From Acidobacteria bacterium Ga0077551 (lineage in GTDB: Bacteria > Pseudomonadota > Alphaproteobacteria > Caulobacterales > Hyphomonadaceae), in contig LNFC01000022.1 in NCBI GenBank assembly GCA_001464545.1, forward strand, positions 434,001 through 498,000: DNA of 64,000 bases, in the 5' to 3' direction. Every line of letters begins with the position of its first letter. The first letter of the stretch is position 1. The notes beneath the pieces were generated by a model. It saw only the letters and a list, made by a program, of their open reading frames with translations. It was not told the DNA's origin and did not search any database. The position numbers were made by a program, and so were the translations under genes. Positions 42,908 to 51,510 of the stretch are shown here, piece after piece.

Positions 42908-45900
42908 GTGATCCCTGATGACGCCCCCGAACAGGCCGTGCCTGCGGAGCCTGCACAGGGGCGCCGCGGACCACGCCTGTTGTACGTGATGGGCGGATTC
43001 TTCTTTGTTTTTCTGGGCGGTTCGCTGCTTCTCTGGTTCCTGCGCAAACCCGTGGCCGAACAGGCGCTTGCGGCCTGGTGCGCCGAGCGGGACCTTCAGT
43101 GTGACGCAAATTTCACCGAACTCGATACCTCGGGGCTAACCGTATCGGCAGTGAAGGTCACCTCTGGCGCCGCTGTGCCCGCCGAGGCGTCACAGGTCCG
43201 GGCCGACATCCGCTGGACCGGATTGTTCACGCCGGAAGTCACCGGCGTTACGGTTAACGGACTTTCCCTGCACGGCACATTAGATTCCGAAGGCTTGCAC
43301 TTCGGCGGTCTCGAACGCTTGGCCACATCCGGCAGCGGGGGCGGAACGATCCCGGCCATCGACATCCGCGATGCGCGCATCCTGCTCGATACACCGGCCG
43401 GGCAGGCGAGCGCCACGCTTAACGTTTCCGGCACCTTGCCACGCGACGGCGTGCTGTCATTGCAGCTTGATCCAGGTGTGCTGTCCAACCCGCTCGCCCG
43501 CGCCGACTTGCGGGAAGGGCGGCTGGATGTGCGCGCGGTGGACGGCGAGGTCGATGCAGAGCTGGGAGTCGTCATCAGCCAAGCCGCGCATGAAGATTAC
43601 GGCCTCGACGATTTCGACCTGCTGGCCCGCGCCGAATTCCATGAGGACGCTGGCCATCCCGGCGCCTTCGAATGGTCGCTGCGCGCCGCGCGGATTGCGT
43701 CACCCGACTTGCGCGCCACGGATATCCGCACCACGGGGCGGGCCGAGTTTGCGGCCATGCCGGATGCGACGCTTGTCAGTGTGCTGAGCGAACTCGCGGG
43801 CGCCGTGTTCCAGGGCGAGGCGGCCAGCCTGACGCTTTCGGGCTACACGTTCAATTCCGCCCAGTTCAACGGTGAACTTGCCGGGCGCGCCGGAGACGTG
43901 TCCGGGCCATTCATCGCATCGACCGGCATTGTGACCGGTCCGGCAGGCTCAGTGACGTCGCTCTCGCTTGCAGGCGAAATGCAACGCAGTGCGAACGGCA
44001 AGGCGGGTTTCGAGGGCAAGGTGACGGCCACCGGAGCGGCGCTCGACAATGACCTTCGGGCGAGCACTGGCGCGGCTTTCAGCCTGCCGGGTGTGCTCGC
44101 CGGACATGCAGATGCTCTCCGTGCTTCGCTCGACCGGGCGCTGACCAAATTCGATGCGGAAATGGGCGTCGCCCTGAGCACAGAAGGGACAGCCTTCACC
44201 GCGTCCGCCATCGGGGAGGGCGTTCTCGGCGCGGCGTCAGGGCTGAACCTGACCGCCTCGCCCGCTGAAAACGGTACGTGGGTCACGGTCTCCGGGAAAG
44301 GCGTCGCGGCGCAAGGCCGCGTTGCGCTGTCCGGCGGAGGGGCGCCGTCCGTGTCGATGGATGTCGGCCGTTTCGACGTTCGCCCCGAAGGCGTCAGTCT
44401 CGCCGCCAAATCCCTTCGTCTCTCCAACTGGTCCGTGAGCGGACGAACCCTTGCCGCCAATCTGAACGCCATCACGCTGGAGAGCCGCCCGGACGACCTG
44501 GTCATCGTTGGCGCGGGACAGCTGTCCTTTGCCGGCGAGGCAGGCGGCGTCACGCTGGCGCCCACCTCCCTCAAGGGGGGGCTGGACGCCGCGCGCGACG
44601 CGTCCGGCTGGCGCGTGCAGGCGGCAGGCGCGCCTTGCCTTGCGGTGGATACGCGGGGACTGACCCTCGGCGCGATAGACGTTGAGCCGGCAAAATTTAA
44701 CGTCTGTCCCGTCAATGGCCGCTTCATGCGCCAGGCTGCAGAGCCGGGCGGCTCGGCCTCATTGGGCAACCTGAGACTGCCCTTCACAATGGAATCCGGG
44801 GCCGGCGCCCTGTCGCTTGCGGGCGCGGAGATCGACTGGACGGCGGCCAAGGGCTTCGCGCTTGCGGTCAGCGCAGATAACCTCGACATGCCGCTGACAA
44901 TCGGAGACCGTACACTGACGATTGCCGGCAAGGCGCCGCGCATCGATGTGGCCACGGGCAAGGGGCCGGCCCGGATCGCTGCGCGCCTCGGCGCCACTGT
45001 CTTTGGCGGCACGATGATCCCGGCAAATGTATCGGCCAGTGCGTTCACGTTCGATGGATCGAGCGCTGCGTCCGGTGTTGAGGGCGCCGTGACAGGCAAG
45101 GGCGTGCTGATCACCGATCTCAATTCCGACCCGATCTACCGGCCAATCGCGGCGGAGTTTTCCGGGACTGTGGGCGACAACCGGCTGCGCATCACAGGCC
45201 CGTTGAATCTCAAGTCGATCGGCACGCGGCTCGCTGATGCGACGCTGGATCTCGACATCCTGAAGCTTGACGGCACGGCGAAGGTCACGTCCCGGCCACT
45301 GGTGTTCCGGAACGGTGGTTTGCAGCCGAACATGATCTCGGACCGGTTGACGGGCCTGTTCACGGATGCAAACGGCAACGTCGCCGGCGATGCTCGCTTC
45401 ACGATAAACGACGGCAAGATCGCCGGTACGGCCGACGTGCGTATCCAGAATTTCGGTTTCCAGACGACCCGCCTCGGCCGCGTGTCCGGCATCAACGGCA
45501 CGGTCAACTTTGCGGACCTGATGGGCCTCGTGACCGCGCCGAACCAGGTGTTCACGCTGGCCAGCGTCAATCCGGGTATTCCGCTCACGGACGGCCGCAT
45601 CGTCTACGACCTGCGCGAAAACGGTATCCTTCATCTCGACAGTGTCACGTTCCCGTTTGGCGGCGGCAAGCTGGCGATCGCGCCGTTTGACTGGGCGCTC
45701 GAAGGCGGCCTGAAGGATCAGTCCGTCGCGGTCACGGCAGACGCGATCAGTATCACCCAACTGGTCGAGATCCTGAAATTGCCAGACACCGTGGCAACCG
45801 GCACGCTCAGCGGCACGTTCCCCATCGTGTTCACGGACAACCGCGTGCAGATAAAGGACGCGCGCCTGAAGGCCGACGAGCCGGGCGGGCGCTTGTCCTA

Positions 45901-46276
45901 TACCGGCGGCGCCGTAGATGCGGCGGCCGGGCAGGATGCCAATGCGAGCCTGGCATTCGATGCGCTGCGCGATCTCAAGTTCGAAGTGCTCGAAATCGGG
46001 ATCGACGGCGACCTTGCCGGTGACCTGCGGGCGGAGTTGTTGCTCGTTGGCGAGAACATCAACCCGCTGCCGATGGGCAACCGCCTGACACTGCCCGCCG
46101 GCCAGGCCTTCGAGTTTGCGATCGGGTTCGACCTGCCGATCGGCAAGTTGATCGAGAACAACCTCGGTTTCGTCAACCAGCAGGACCTGATCGACGCGAC
46201 GGTAGACCTTTTGAATGCCGAGGAGGTCGCGGACGACGCAGAGGCCAAGCCGTCTGGCACACCCGCGGGTGAATGA
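42908..46276 (+). CDS. ydbH: YdbH-like AsmA-superfamily intermembrane protein
   Basis: The 1122-residue protein has a short cytoplasmic tail, one membrane helix (about 25-45, LLYVMGGFFFVFLGGSLLLW) and a very long repetitive beta-strand periplasmic region. The C-terminal part (GTLSGTFPIVFTDNRVQIKD, then GENINPLPMGNRLTLPAG and PIGKLIENNLGF) matches the YdbH family. In Escherichia coli YdbH spans the periplasm and, with lipoprotein YnbE, helps carry phospholipid to the outer membrane, overlapping with TamB and YhdP. The two downstream genes encode YnbE-like and YdbL-like proteins, confirming the assignment. Translation starts at a GTG. Confidence 0.85.
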   Translation: MIPDDAPEQAVPAEPAQGRRGPRLLYVMGGFFFVFLGGSLLLWFLRKPVAEQALAAWCAERDLQCDANFTELDTSGLTVSAVKVTSGAAVPAEASQVRADIRWTGLFTPEVTGVTVNGLSLHGTLDSEGLHFGGLERLATSGSGGGTIPAIDIRDARILLDTPAGQASATLNVSGTLPRDGVLSLQLDPGVLSNPLARADLREGRLDVRAVDGEVDAELGVVISQAAHEDYGLDDFDLLARAEFHEDAGHPGAFEWSLRAARIASPDLRATDIRTTGRAEFAAMPDATLVSVLSELAGAVFQGEAASLTLSGYTFNSAQFNGELAGRAGDVSGPFIASTGIVTGPAGSVTSLSLAGEMQRSANGKAGFEGKVTATGAALDNDLRASTGAAFSLPGVLAGHADALRASLDRALTKFDAEMGVALSTEGTAFTASAIGEGVLGAASGLNLTASPAENGTWVTVSGKGVAAQGRVALSGGGAPSVSMDVGRFDVRPEGVSLAAKSLRLSNWSVSGRTLAANLNAITLESRPDDLVIVGAGQLSFAGEAGGVTLAPTSLKGGLDAARDASGWRVQAAGAPCLAVDTRGLTLGAIDVEPAKFNVCPVNGRFMRQAAEPGGSASLGNLRLPFTMESGAGALSLAGAEIDWTAAKGFALAVSADNLDMPLTIGDRTLTIAGKAPRIDVATGKGPARIAARLGATVFGGTMIPANVSASAFTFDGSSAASGVEGAVTGKGVLITDLNSDPIYRPIAAEFSGTVGDNRLRITGPLNLKSIGTRLADATLDLDILKLDGTAKVTSRPLVFRNGGLQPNMISDRLTGLFTDANGNVAGDARFTINDGKIAGTADVRIQNFGFQTTRLGRVSGINGTVNFADLMGLVTAPNQVFTLASVNPGIPLTDGRIVYDLRENGILHLDSVTFPFGGGKLAIAPFDWALEGGLKDQSVAVTADAISITQLVEILKLPDTVATGTLSGTFPIVFTDNRVQIKDARLKADEPGGRLSYTGGAVDAAAGQDANASLAFDALRDLKFEVLEIGIDGDLAGDLRAELLLVGENINPLPMGNRLTLPAGQAFEFAIGFDLPIGKLIENNLGFVNQQDLIDATVDLLNAEEVADDAEAKPSGTPAGE

Positions 46277-46351
46277 CGGGCAACGCGCCAGTCGATTGAC
46301 GTTAAGGCGGGCCGTGTCATTGTCCGCCTGTTATCTCAGGAGACTGCCGTC

Positions 46352-46543
46352 ATGGCCTACAAGAGAATCCTGCTTGTCGCAGCCAGCGCCGCCACGCTCG
46401 CGGCCTGCACGCCCACCATCCGGATTGAGCCATCCGACAAGCCCATCAAGATCGATCTGAACGTCAAGATCGACCAGACCGTGCGTATCCAGCTCGACCG
46501 CGAGGTCGAAGACCTGATCGCCAACAACCCAGACCTGTTCTAG
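46352..46543 (+). CDS. ynbE: YnbE-like small outer-membrane lipoprotein
   Basis: The 63-residue protein has a lipoprotein signal with lipobox LAAC (C19) and then IRIEPSDKPIKIDLNVKIDQ, the family signature. In Escherichia coli, YnbE forms stacked strands with the C-terminus of YdbH to complete a bridge across the periplasm. AGGAG precedes the ATG. It lies 75 bases after ydbH and before ydbL, in the same order as in enterobacteria. Confidence 0.9.
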   Translation: MAYKRILLVAASAATLAACTPTIRIEPSDKPIKIDLNVKIDQTVRIQLDREVEDLIANNPDLF

Positions 46544-46566
46544 CCGCGAAGTAGAGGAGACATTCA

Positions 46567-46914
46567 ATGACTGCCCTTCGCACACTCCTGATAAGTATCA
46601 GCCTTGCCCTTGCGGTCTTCGCCTTCGCGCCCACCGCCTCGGCGGGTGACCCGGTGATCGATGCCGCCATCTCGTCCGGCACCGTTGGTGAACGGATCGA
46701 CGGTTACCTCGGTGTGGTCGGCACCGCCGACGCCACAACCGTCCGTAAGGTCCAGGACATCAACAACCGCCGCCGCGCTGTCTACGAAGAGACGGCCCGG
46801 GAAAACAACACGACCGTGCAGATTGTCGCCCAACTCGCCGGCGAAAAGCAGATCGCCAAACTTGAGCCGGGACAGTTCTACATGGACGATTCGGGCGTCT
46901 GGCAGAGTAAATAG
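46567..46914 (+). CDS. ydbL: YdbL family (DUF1318) periplasmic protein
   Basis: The 115-residue protein has a cleavable signal peptide (likely after TASA) and a DUF1318 domain with GTVGERIDGYLGVV, VQDINNRRRAVYEETARENN and TVQIVAQLAGEKQIAKLEPG. YdbL is a periplasmic helper thought to prevent wrong assembly of YnbE with YdbH. GAGGAG stands seven bases before the ATG. It completes the ydbH-ynbE-ydbL operon. Confidence 0.92.
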   Translation: MTALRTLLISISLALAVFAFAPTASAGDPVIDAAISSGTVGERIDGYLGVVGTADATTVRKVQDINNRRRAVYEETARENNTTVQIVAQLAGEKQIAKLEPGQFYMDDSGVWQSK

Positions 46915-46923
46915 GCTTGTATC

Positions 46924-46953
46924 GCGTCCGCCGGGCCTTAGCTTGGCGGACGC
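46924..46953 (+). other. Perfect 9-bp hairpin ending at a start codon
   Basis: GCGTCCGCC and GGCGGACGC are exact inverted copies around a 12-base loop; the 3' arm ends one base before the ATG at 46954. It lies ten bases after the ydbL stop. It may be the ydbL operon terminator (no T run) or may hide the ribosome site of the following small gene. Confidence 0.6.
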
Positions 46954-47184
46954 ATGTTAAGCATCATCATCTGGACAGCTCTGGCTCTCGTGGCCCTTGG
47001 CGCGCTCCTCTGGGGCGCGACCTTTTTTTGGCAGGGCCTCGGCAGCGGGATGAGCGGCCATGGCTGGTTTGCCTACATTCTGGGCGGTGTGCTCACCCTC
47101 GGCCTGTCTGCCGGTCTTTTCGCGCTCAGCTTCTACAGCGCGCGCCACGGACACGACGATATTGACCCACCGCAAGGCGGGTAG
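46954..47184 (+). CDS. Small two-helix membrane protein, unrecognised
   Basis: A 76-residue reading frame encodes two strong membrane helices (about 4-28 and 40-63) joined by a Gly-rich loop, and a polar His/Asp-rich tail HGHDDIDPPQGG. I do not recognise a family. The hydrophobic pattern and high third-position GC support a real gene, but its start abuts a stable hairpin and it lacks a clear ribosome site. It follows ydbL by 39 bases. Confidence 0.6.
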   Translation: MLSIIIWTALALVALGALLWGATFFWQGLGSGMSGHGWFAYILGGVLTLGLSAGLFALSFYSARHGHDDIDPPQGG

Positions 47185-47230
47185 TCCGGGTCGCAAACGC
47201 GGGCGTTACAATCGTGTCACTCACGCTTGA

Positions 47231-47260
47231 TTGACACACCGCCCGGCGCACCCGATTCTA
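47231..47260 (+). promoter_or_regulatory. Candidate promoter for chpT
   Basis: TTGACA (47231-47236) and ATTCTA (47255-47260), 18 bases apart, give a predicted start near 47267. If right, the ATG at 47265 would be lost and the ATG at 47295 would be used. The TTGACA also overlaps an inverted repeat, GTGTCA/TGACAC (47214-47237). Confidence 0.4.
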
Positions 47261-47264
47261 GCGT

Positions 47265-47942
47265 ATGGCTGGATCCAAAGACGGGCTGAAACCAATGAAC
47301 CTCGACCCTGCGCGTTTCGCGGCGTTTATCGCTGCGCGTCTCTGTCACGACATTGTCTCGCCGGCGGCCACGATGTCGCTGTCGCTGGAGATGCTCGATA
47401 GCCCCGGCAGCCCGGAAGAAAAGGCCCACAGCGAGCGCACCTTGCGCGAAGGCGCCCAGAGCGTGGCCGCGACCCTGCAGTTCCTGCGGTACGCTTTCGG
47501 CTCGATGGGCCTGCAGCCCGGCACGGCTGACCTCTACCAGTTCAAGAAGCTGACCGACGACTATGTCCGCTTCCAGAAGCCGAGCCTGGAATGGGACCTC
47601 GCCACCACCGAACTCGGCTATGGCCATGCCCGCCTGATCATGAACCTCGTGATGGTGGGCCTGACAGCCACCGTGCGCGGCGGCGTGATCCATATCCGGG
47701 TGCGGGAAGAGGGCGGCGTCAAGAACGTCGTCATCACCTGTAAGGGCGACCGGGTGATCCTCAAGGAAGACGTCGCCAAGGCGCTGGCGGGCGACGAGCC
47801 GGAAAGCGGCTGGCGGCCAGAGAATATCCAGCCCCTGTTTGCCAAGATGACCTGCGACGGCCTTGGCGGCACGCTGCATGCCAAAACAACGCCCGACGGT
47901 ATCGTTTTCATGGCCACAGGCCTGCGCCAGCAGACCCCCTGA
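47265..47942 (+). CDS. chpT: ChpT-like histidine phosphotransferase
   Basis: The 225-residue protein resembles the alphaproteobacterial phosphotransferase ChpT: a helical hairpin carrying the phosphorylated His28 in AARLCHDIVSPAATMSLSLE, followed by a degenerate ATPase-like fold (LIMNLVMVGLTATVRGG) that does not bind ATP. ChpT passes phosphate from the CckA receiver to CtrA and CpdR, controlling the cell cycle. It is followed by a single receiver protein and a CheR methyltransferase. The start could instead be the ATG at 47295, which leaves 17 residues before the His motif. A ChpT paralogue used in another relay is the main alternative. Confidence 0.82.
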   Translation: MAGSKDGLKPMNLDPARFAAFIAARLCHDIVSPAATMSLSLEMLDSPGSPEEKAHSERTLREGAQSVAATLQFLRYAFGSMGLQPGTADLYQFKKLTDDYVRFQKPSLEWDLATTELGYGHARLIMNLVMVGLTATVRGGVIHIRVREEGGVKNVVITCKGDRVILKEDVAKALAGDEPESGWRPENIQPLFAKMTCDGLGGTLHAKTTPDGIVFMATGLRQQTP

Positions 47943-48034
47943 GGCCAAACGTAAACGTTTTGGTCAGGGTTTGTTAACACCTCTGAGGCACCCCTTAAGG
48001 CGTGTAAAAGCTCAATCCAGCGGAATTTCGCGCC

Positions 48035-48400
48035 ATGAAGACCTGCCTGATAGTGGACGACTCGCGGGTTGTCCGGAAGGTCGCGTCCCGGATTGTCCGT
48101 GACCTGGGCTTCTCCGTGTCCGAAGCGTCCGATGGCGGCGAGGCGCTCAAGATGTGCCGCGAAGCCATGCCTGACGCGGTGATCCTCGACTGGAACATGC
48201 CGGTCATGAACGGCATCGACTTCGTGAAGGCCCTGCGCCGCGAGGACGGGGGCAAAACGCCCCGGGTAGTCTTCTGTTCGATAGAGAATGATGCCGAGCA
48301 CATACGCGAAGCGCTCAGTTCGGGCGCCGATGAGTTCATCATGAAGCCGTTTGACGCGGATATTCTCGAAAGCAAATTTGCCGAAGTCGGCCTTATCTGA
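48035..48400 (+). CDS. Single-domain response regulator (CheY-like)
   Basis: The 121-residue protein is a lone receiver domain. The acidic pair D8-D9 (LIVDDSRVVRKV), phosphoacceptor D52 (ILDWNMPVMNGIDF) and K104 (FIMKPFDADI) are all present, so it should be phosphorylated. It has no output domain and must act by protein contact. Lying between chpT and cheR it may take phosphate from ChpT or act in motility signalling. Its start is 92 bases after the chpT stop. Confidence 0.92.
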   Translation: MKTCLIVDDSRVVRKVASRIVRDLGFSVSEASDGGEALKMCREAMPDAVILDWNMPVMNGIDFVKALRREDGGKTPRVVFCSIENDAEHIREALSSGADEFIMKPFDADILESKFAEVGLI

Positions 48401-48468
48401 AGCCTTTCTTAAGATTGGGCCGCCTACTGGTAACGTTTGAGGCCCCGCGCCTCGAAGCGGAGCAGCGG

Positions 48469-49311
48469 ATGCAGGACAATATTTTCAACGCGCTCGCCGA
48501 TCTGGCCCTTAATGCGTCGGGCCAGTCGGTCCTGCCGTCGAAGGCCTACCTGATCGAGGCGCGCCTCGCCGGCATTGCCCGGCGTGAGGGCTTCGGCAGC
48601 CTCGACGACCTGGTCCACTGCCTGGAGTCGCGCCAGAATCCCGTTTTCCGCGCGGAAGTCGCCGCGGCCATCCTGTCGCGCGACACCTGGTTCTTCCGCG
48701 AGACGGCCGTGCTGGAGGCGCTCGTCGGCACCACGCTGCCCGAGCGCCTCGCCGCCTCGCCGGCAGGGCGTATCCGCATCTGGTGCGCCGGGGGAAGCAC
48801 CGGGCAGGAAGCCTATTCCCTGTCGATGCTGCTGGAGGACGAAACGCCGCCCGGCCTTTCCGGCGCGAAAATCGAAATCCTGTCCACCGACTTCTGCAAG
48901 CAGGCGACCGAAAAGGCCCGCCTCGGCACGTTCGGCCATTACGAAGTGCAGCGCGGTCTTTCGATACAGCGGCTGCTGAAACACTTTACCCGCCTCGACT
49001 CGGGCGACTGGCAGGCCTCCGAGGCGCTCCGTGCCCGGATCAGTTTCCGCGCCCACAACCTGCTGGAGCCGGCGGGCGGTCTCGGCAAGTTCGAGATCAT
49101 CCTGTGCCGGAACGTCCTCTCCGGCATGGCGCGCTCGGCCCGGACCCGCGTCGTCGAAAGCCTCGCCAACCAGCTCGCCCCCGGCGGCCTGATCATGCTG
49201 TCAGATGGCGAAACCCTTTATGGTCTCAGCGACCGGCTGGAACCCGCCGGCGGCGTGCGCAGCGGCTGGGTCGCCGCAGGCACGGCCAACGCCAAGGCCA
49301 GCGCGGCCTGA
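48469..49311 (+). CDS. cheR: CheR-type protein-glutamate methyltransferase
   Basis: The 280-residue protein has a CheR N-terminal helical domain and a SAM methyltransferase domain. DTWFFRETAVLEAL, RIRIWCAGGSTGQEAYSLSM, ILSTDFCKQATEKAR and KFEIILCRNVLSGM are CheR landmarks; the usual GEEPYS is GQEAYS here. CheR methylates glutamates of chemoreceptors. The start is the ATG at 48469 with GGAG six bases upstream. No chemoreceptor or cheB lies in the window, so it may serve a distant cluster or a cell-cycle branch. Confidence 0.9.
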   Translation: MQDNIFNALADLALNASGQSVLPSKAYLIEARLAGIARREGFGSLDDLVHCLESRQNPVFRAEVAAAILSRDTWFFRETAVLEALVGTTLPERLAASPAGRIRIWCAGGSTGQEAYSLSMLLEDETPPGLSGAKIEILSTDFCKQATEKARLGTFGHYEVQRGLSIQRLLKHFTRLDSGDWQASEALRARISFRAHNLLEPAGGLGKFEIILCRNVLSGMARSARTRVVESLANQLAPGGLIMLSDGETLYGLSDRLEPAGGVRSGWVAAGTANAKASAA

Positions 49312-49399
49312 AACCGGCCTCTCGCGTTTTCGCCGCCAATCGCCTATATCCCCGCTTCCAACTAGCTGCTCCGGGCCTTGAACCCGGTGGGAGTACAAG

Positions 49400-50584
49400 A
49401 TGACGACGCCAGATACCACGTGGCCGCCCGGCCGCCTGAACTCGCTTGGGTTTGCCAAGCCCCCCCATGAAACACGGGTTGTCGCGGCCATGTCCGGCGG
49501 CGTGGATTCGTCCGTGGTCGCCGCCATGCTGAAGGCCGAAGGCTATGACGTGATCGGTATCACGCTGCAGCTCTACGACCATGGCGCGGCGATCGAGAAG
49601 AAGGGCGCCTGCTGCGCCGGACGGGACATTCACGACGCGCGCAACGTGGCCGACCAGATCGGCATTCCGCACTATGTGCTGGATTACGAAAGCCGCTTTC
49701 GCGAGCAGGTGATGGAGGATTTTGCCGACACCTATCTCGCGGGTTCGACGCCGATCCCGTGCATCCGCTGCAACCAGACGGTCAAGTTCTCGGACCTCCT
49801 GCGCACCGCGAAGGAGCTTGGCGCCGACTGCCTCGCAACAGGCCACTACATCCGCCGCGCCGAAGGCGAGCATGGCCCGGAGCTTCACCGCGCGCGCGAT
49901 GCGAGCCGCGACCAGTCCTACTTCCTGTTCGCCACCACGCGCGCGCAGCTGGACTACCTGCGCTTCCCGCTCGGCGATCTTCCGAAGACGGAAGTTCGCG
50001 AACTGGCTGAAAAGTTCAGCCTTCCGGTCGCCGCGAAGCCGGACAGCCAGGACATCTGTTTCGTGCCTGAAGGCTCCTACGCCAAGGTCGTCGAAAAACT
50101 GCGGCCGGGCTCCGGACGCGCGGGCGAAGTCGTGCACCTCGATGGCCGCGTACTCGGTGAGCATGAGGGCGTGATCAACTATACGATCGGCCAGCGCCGC
50201 GGGCTCGGCGTCGCGACCGGCGAGCCGCTGTTCGTCGTCAAGATCGATGCACCGAAACGCCGTGTTCTCGTCGGCCCGCGCGAAGCGCTGATGACCCGCG
50301 GCCTGTTGCTGGAAGAGCTGAACTGGCTCGGCCAGGGCAGCCTCGAGGACGCCGCGCGGTCAGAGGCGCGCGTGCTGATCCGTGTGCGGTCTACCCGGCC
50401 GCCGGTGCCCGGCCATCTGGGCTTCGAGGACGGCCTGCCGGCCGTATTCTTCGATGCGCCGGAAGAGGGTGTCGCGCGCGGGCAGGCCGCCGTTCTTTAT
50501 GATCCCGAGGGCGGCACCCGCATCCTCGGCGGCGGGTTCATTGCCCGTGCCCTTCCGGTCGATGTGCGCGTGACCGCGTCCTGA
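49400..50584 (+). CDS. mnmA: tRNA-specific 2-thiouridylase
   Basis: The 394-residue enzyme thiolates U34 of tRNA-Lys, -Glu and -Gln. The ATP PP-loop is M31-SGGVDSS and the catalytic cysteines are in CIRCN (C121/C124) and [12 protein letters not shown]. The segment [20 protein letters not shown] is typical. The N-terminus is a little longer than in Escherichia coli. It follows cheR but by 88 bases, probably as its own unit with GTGGGAGT before the ATG. Confidence 0.96.
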   Translation: MTTPDTTWPPGRLNSLGFAKPPHETRVVAAMSGGVDSSVVAAMLKAEGYDVIGITLQLYDHGAAIEKKGACCAGRDIHDARNVADQIGIPHYVLDYESRFREQVMEDFADTYLAGSTPIPCIRCNQTVKFSDLLRTAKELGADCLATGHYIRRAEGEHGPELHRARDASRDQSYFLFATTRAQLDYLRFPLGDLPKTEVRELAEKFSLPVAAKPDSQDICFVPEGSYAKVVEKLRPGSGRAGEVVHLDGRVLGEHEGVINYTIGQRRGLGVATGEPLFVVKIDAPKRRVLVGPREALMTRGLLLEELNWLGQGSLEDAARSEARVLIRVRSTRPPVPGHLGFEDGLPAVFFDAPEEGVARGQAAVLYDPEGGTRILGGGFIARALPVDVRVTAS

Positions 50585-50673
50585 GAAGGGCGCCGTCCCG
50601 GAAATTGTTCCGGAAAGCCAGTTGACGATTGAGCGGCTCAGGCTAGCGTCCGGCCCGTCAGGGGGAGACGTCC

Positions 50674-51507
50674 ATGGGTTTGAAATCATTGCTGTCCGAG
50701 TTCCTGCTCCGGAAGGCCGAGGAGCAGCCTGCGCCTTTGCTGGACGTCCGGTTCGAGCCGGCGTTGCCGTCGCGGATTCTCGATGCCGACGAGCCTCATC
50801 CGGAAGGCGCGGTGCTGGATGAAAGCCTTGATGCCGAGGGCCAGAGCTTCGTGATCTGCTACATCAATGCCGAAGGCGTCAAAAGTGTCCGCCGGATTAC
50901 GGTCTGGGCCCTCAAACGGACGCCGGAATCACGCATCCTCCTGCATGCGCGCTGCGCGGAAACGCGGGAAATGATGGGCTTCCGGGCCGACCGGATCAAA
51001 TACTGCATGGATATGAACGGCGACGTCTTCGAGCCTCCCGCCGCCTTTCTCGCCGGGATATTCGGTCTGAACGTGCCGGACGCGCTGCTCCTTGCCTCGA
51101 CCAGTGCGGCGTCCTCGGGCGTCTGGCCGCCTCTCGACCAAGCCTATTCCACGCTCCGCCAGCAGCTGCGCCACGAACTGACCTTGCTGGTGGCCATGGC
51201 GCAGTCGGACGGTCAGGTTTCGGTCTCGGAAACCGGAGCGATCACCAGTTTTGCCCGTCACCGCGCTGAGCGGCTGGGTATCGAACTTGATGAGTCCCGC
51301 GTCCAGAAATTCCACGGCCTTGTGCGGAGACTGCGGCCAACCGGCGATCAGATCCGTGCCGCGATTGACGAGATCGCCTCACGCCCGCCCAAGGCGCAGA
51401 TGGAGATCATCGAGGCGTGCCATGAAATCATGCTGGCCGATGACCATATGCATGCCGATGAACTTCACCTGCTGGAGCAGATCCGGACCGAGCTTGCCGC
51501 CAGTTGA
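50674..51507 (+). CDS. WYL-like/TerB-like fusion protein
   Basis: The 277-residue protein seems to join two modules. Residues about 55-120 resemble a WYL-like sensor fold: FVICYINAEGVKSVRRITVW with EMMGFRADRIKYCMDMNGD. Residues about 165-275 resemble a TerB-like helical domain: ELTLLVAMAQSDGQVSVSET and ACHEIMLADDHMHADELHLL, with acidic residues that could bind metal. There is no helix-turn-helix, so it is not a typical WYL transcription factor. A TTGACG box lies about 50 bases upstream. It is convergent with the ELM1 gene, stops four bases apart. Function unknown. Confidence 0.7.
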   Translation: MGLKSLLSEFLLRKAEEQPAPLLDVRFEPALPSRILDADEPHPEGAVLDESLDAEGQSFVICYINAEGVKSVRRITVWALKRTPESRILLHARCAETREMMGFRADRIKYCMDMNGDVFEPPAAFLAGIFGLNVPDALLLASTSAASSGVWPPLDQAYSTLRQQLRHELTLLVAMAQSDGQVSVSETGAITSFARHRAERLGIELDESRVQKFHGLVRRLRPTGDQIRAAIDEIASRPPKAQMEIIEACHEIMLADDHMHADELHLLEQIRTELAAS

Positions 51508-51510
51508 GGC

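Noticed and set aside
47943-48468. CtrA binding sites (TTAA-N7-TTAA) near the chpT-receiver-cheR cluster
   Set aside because: TTAA tetramers occur at 47970-48000 and near 48412 but not at the seven-base spacing required.
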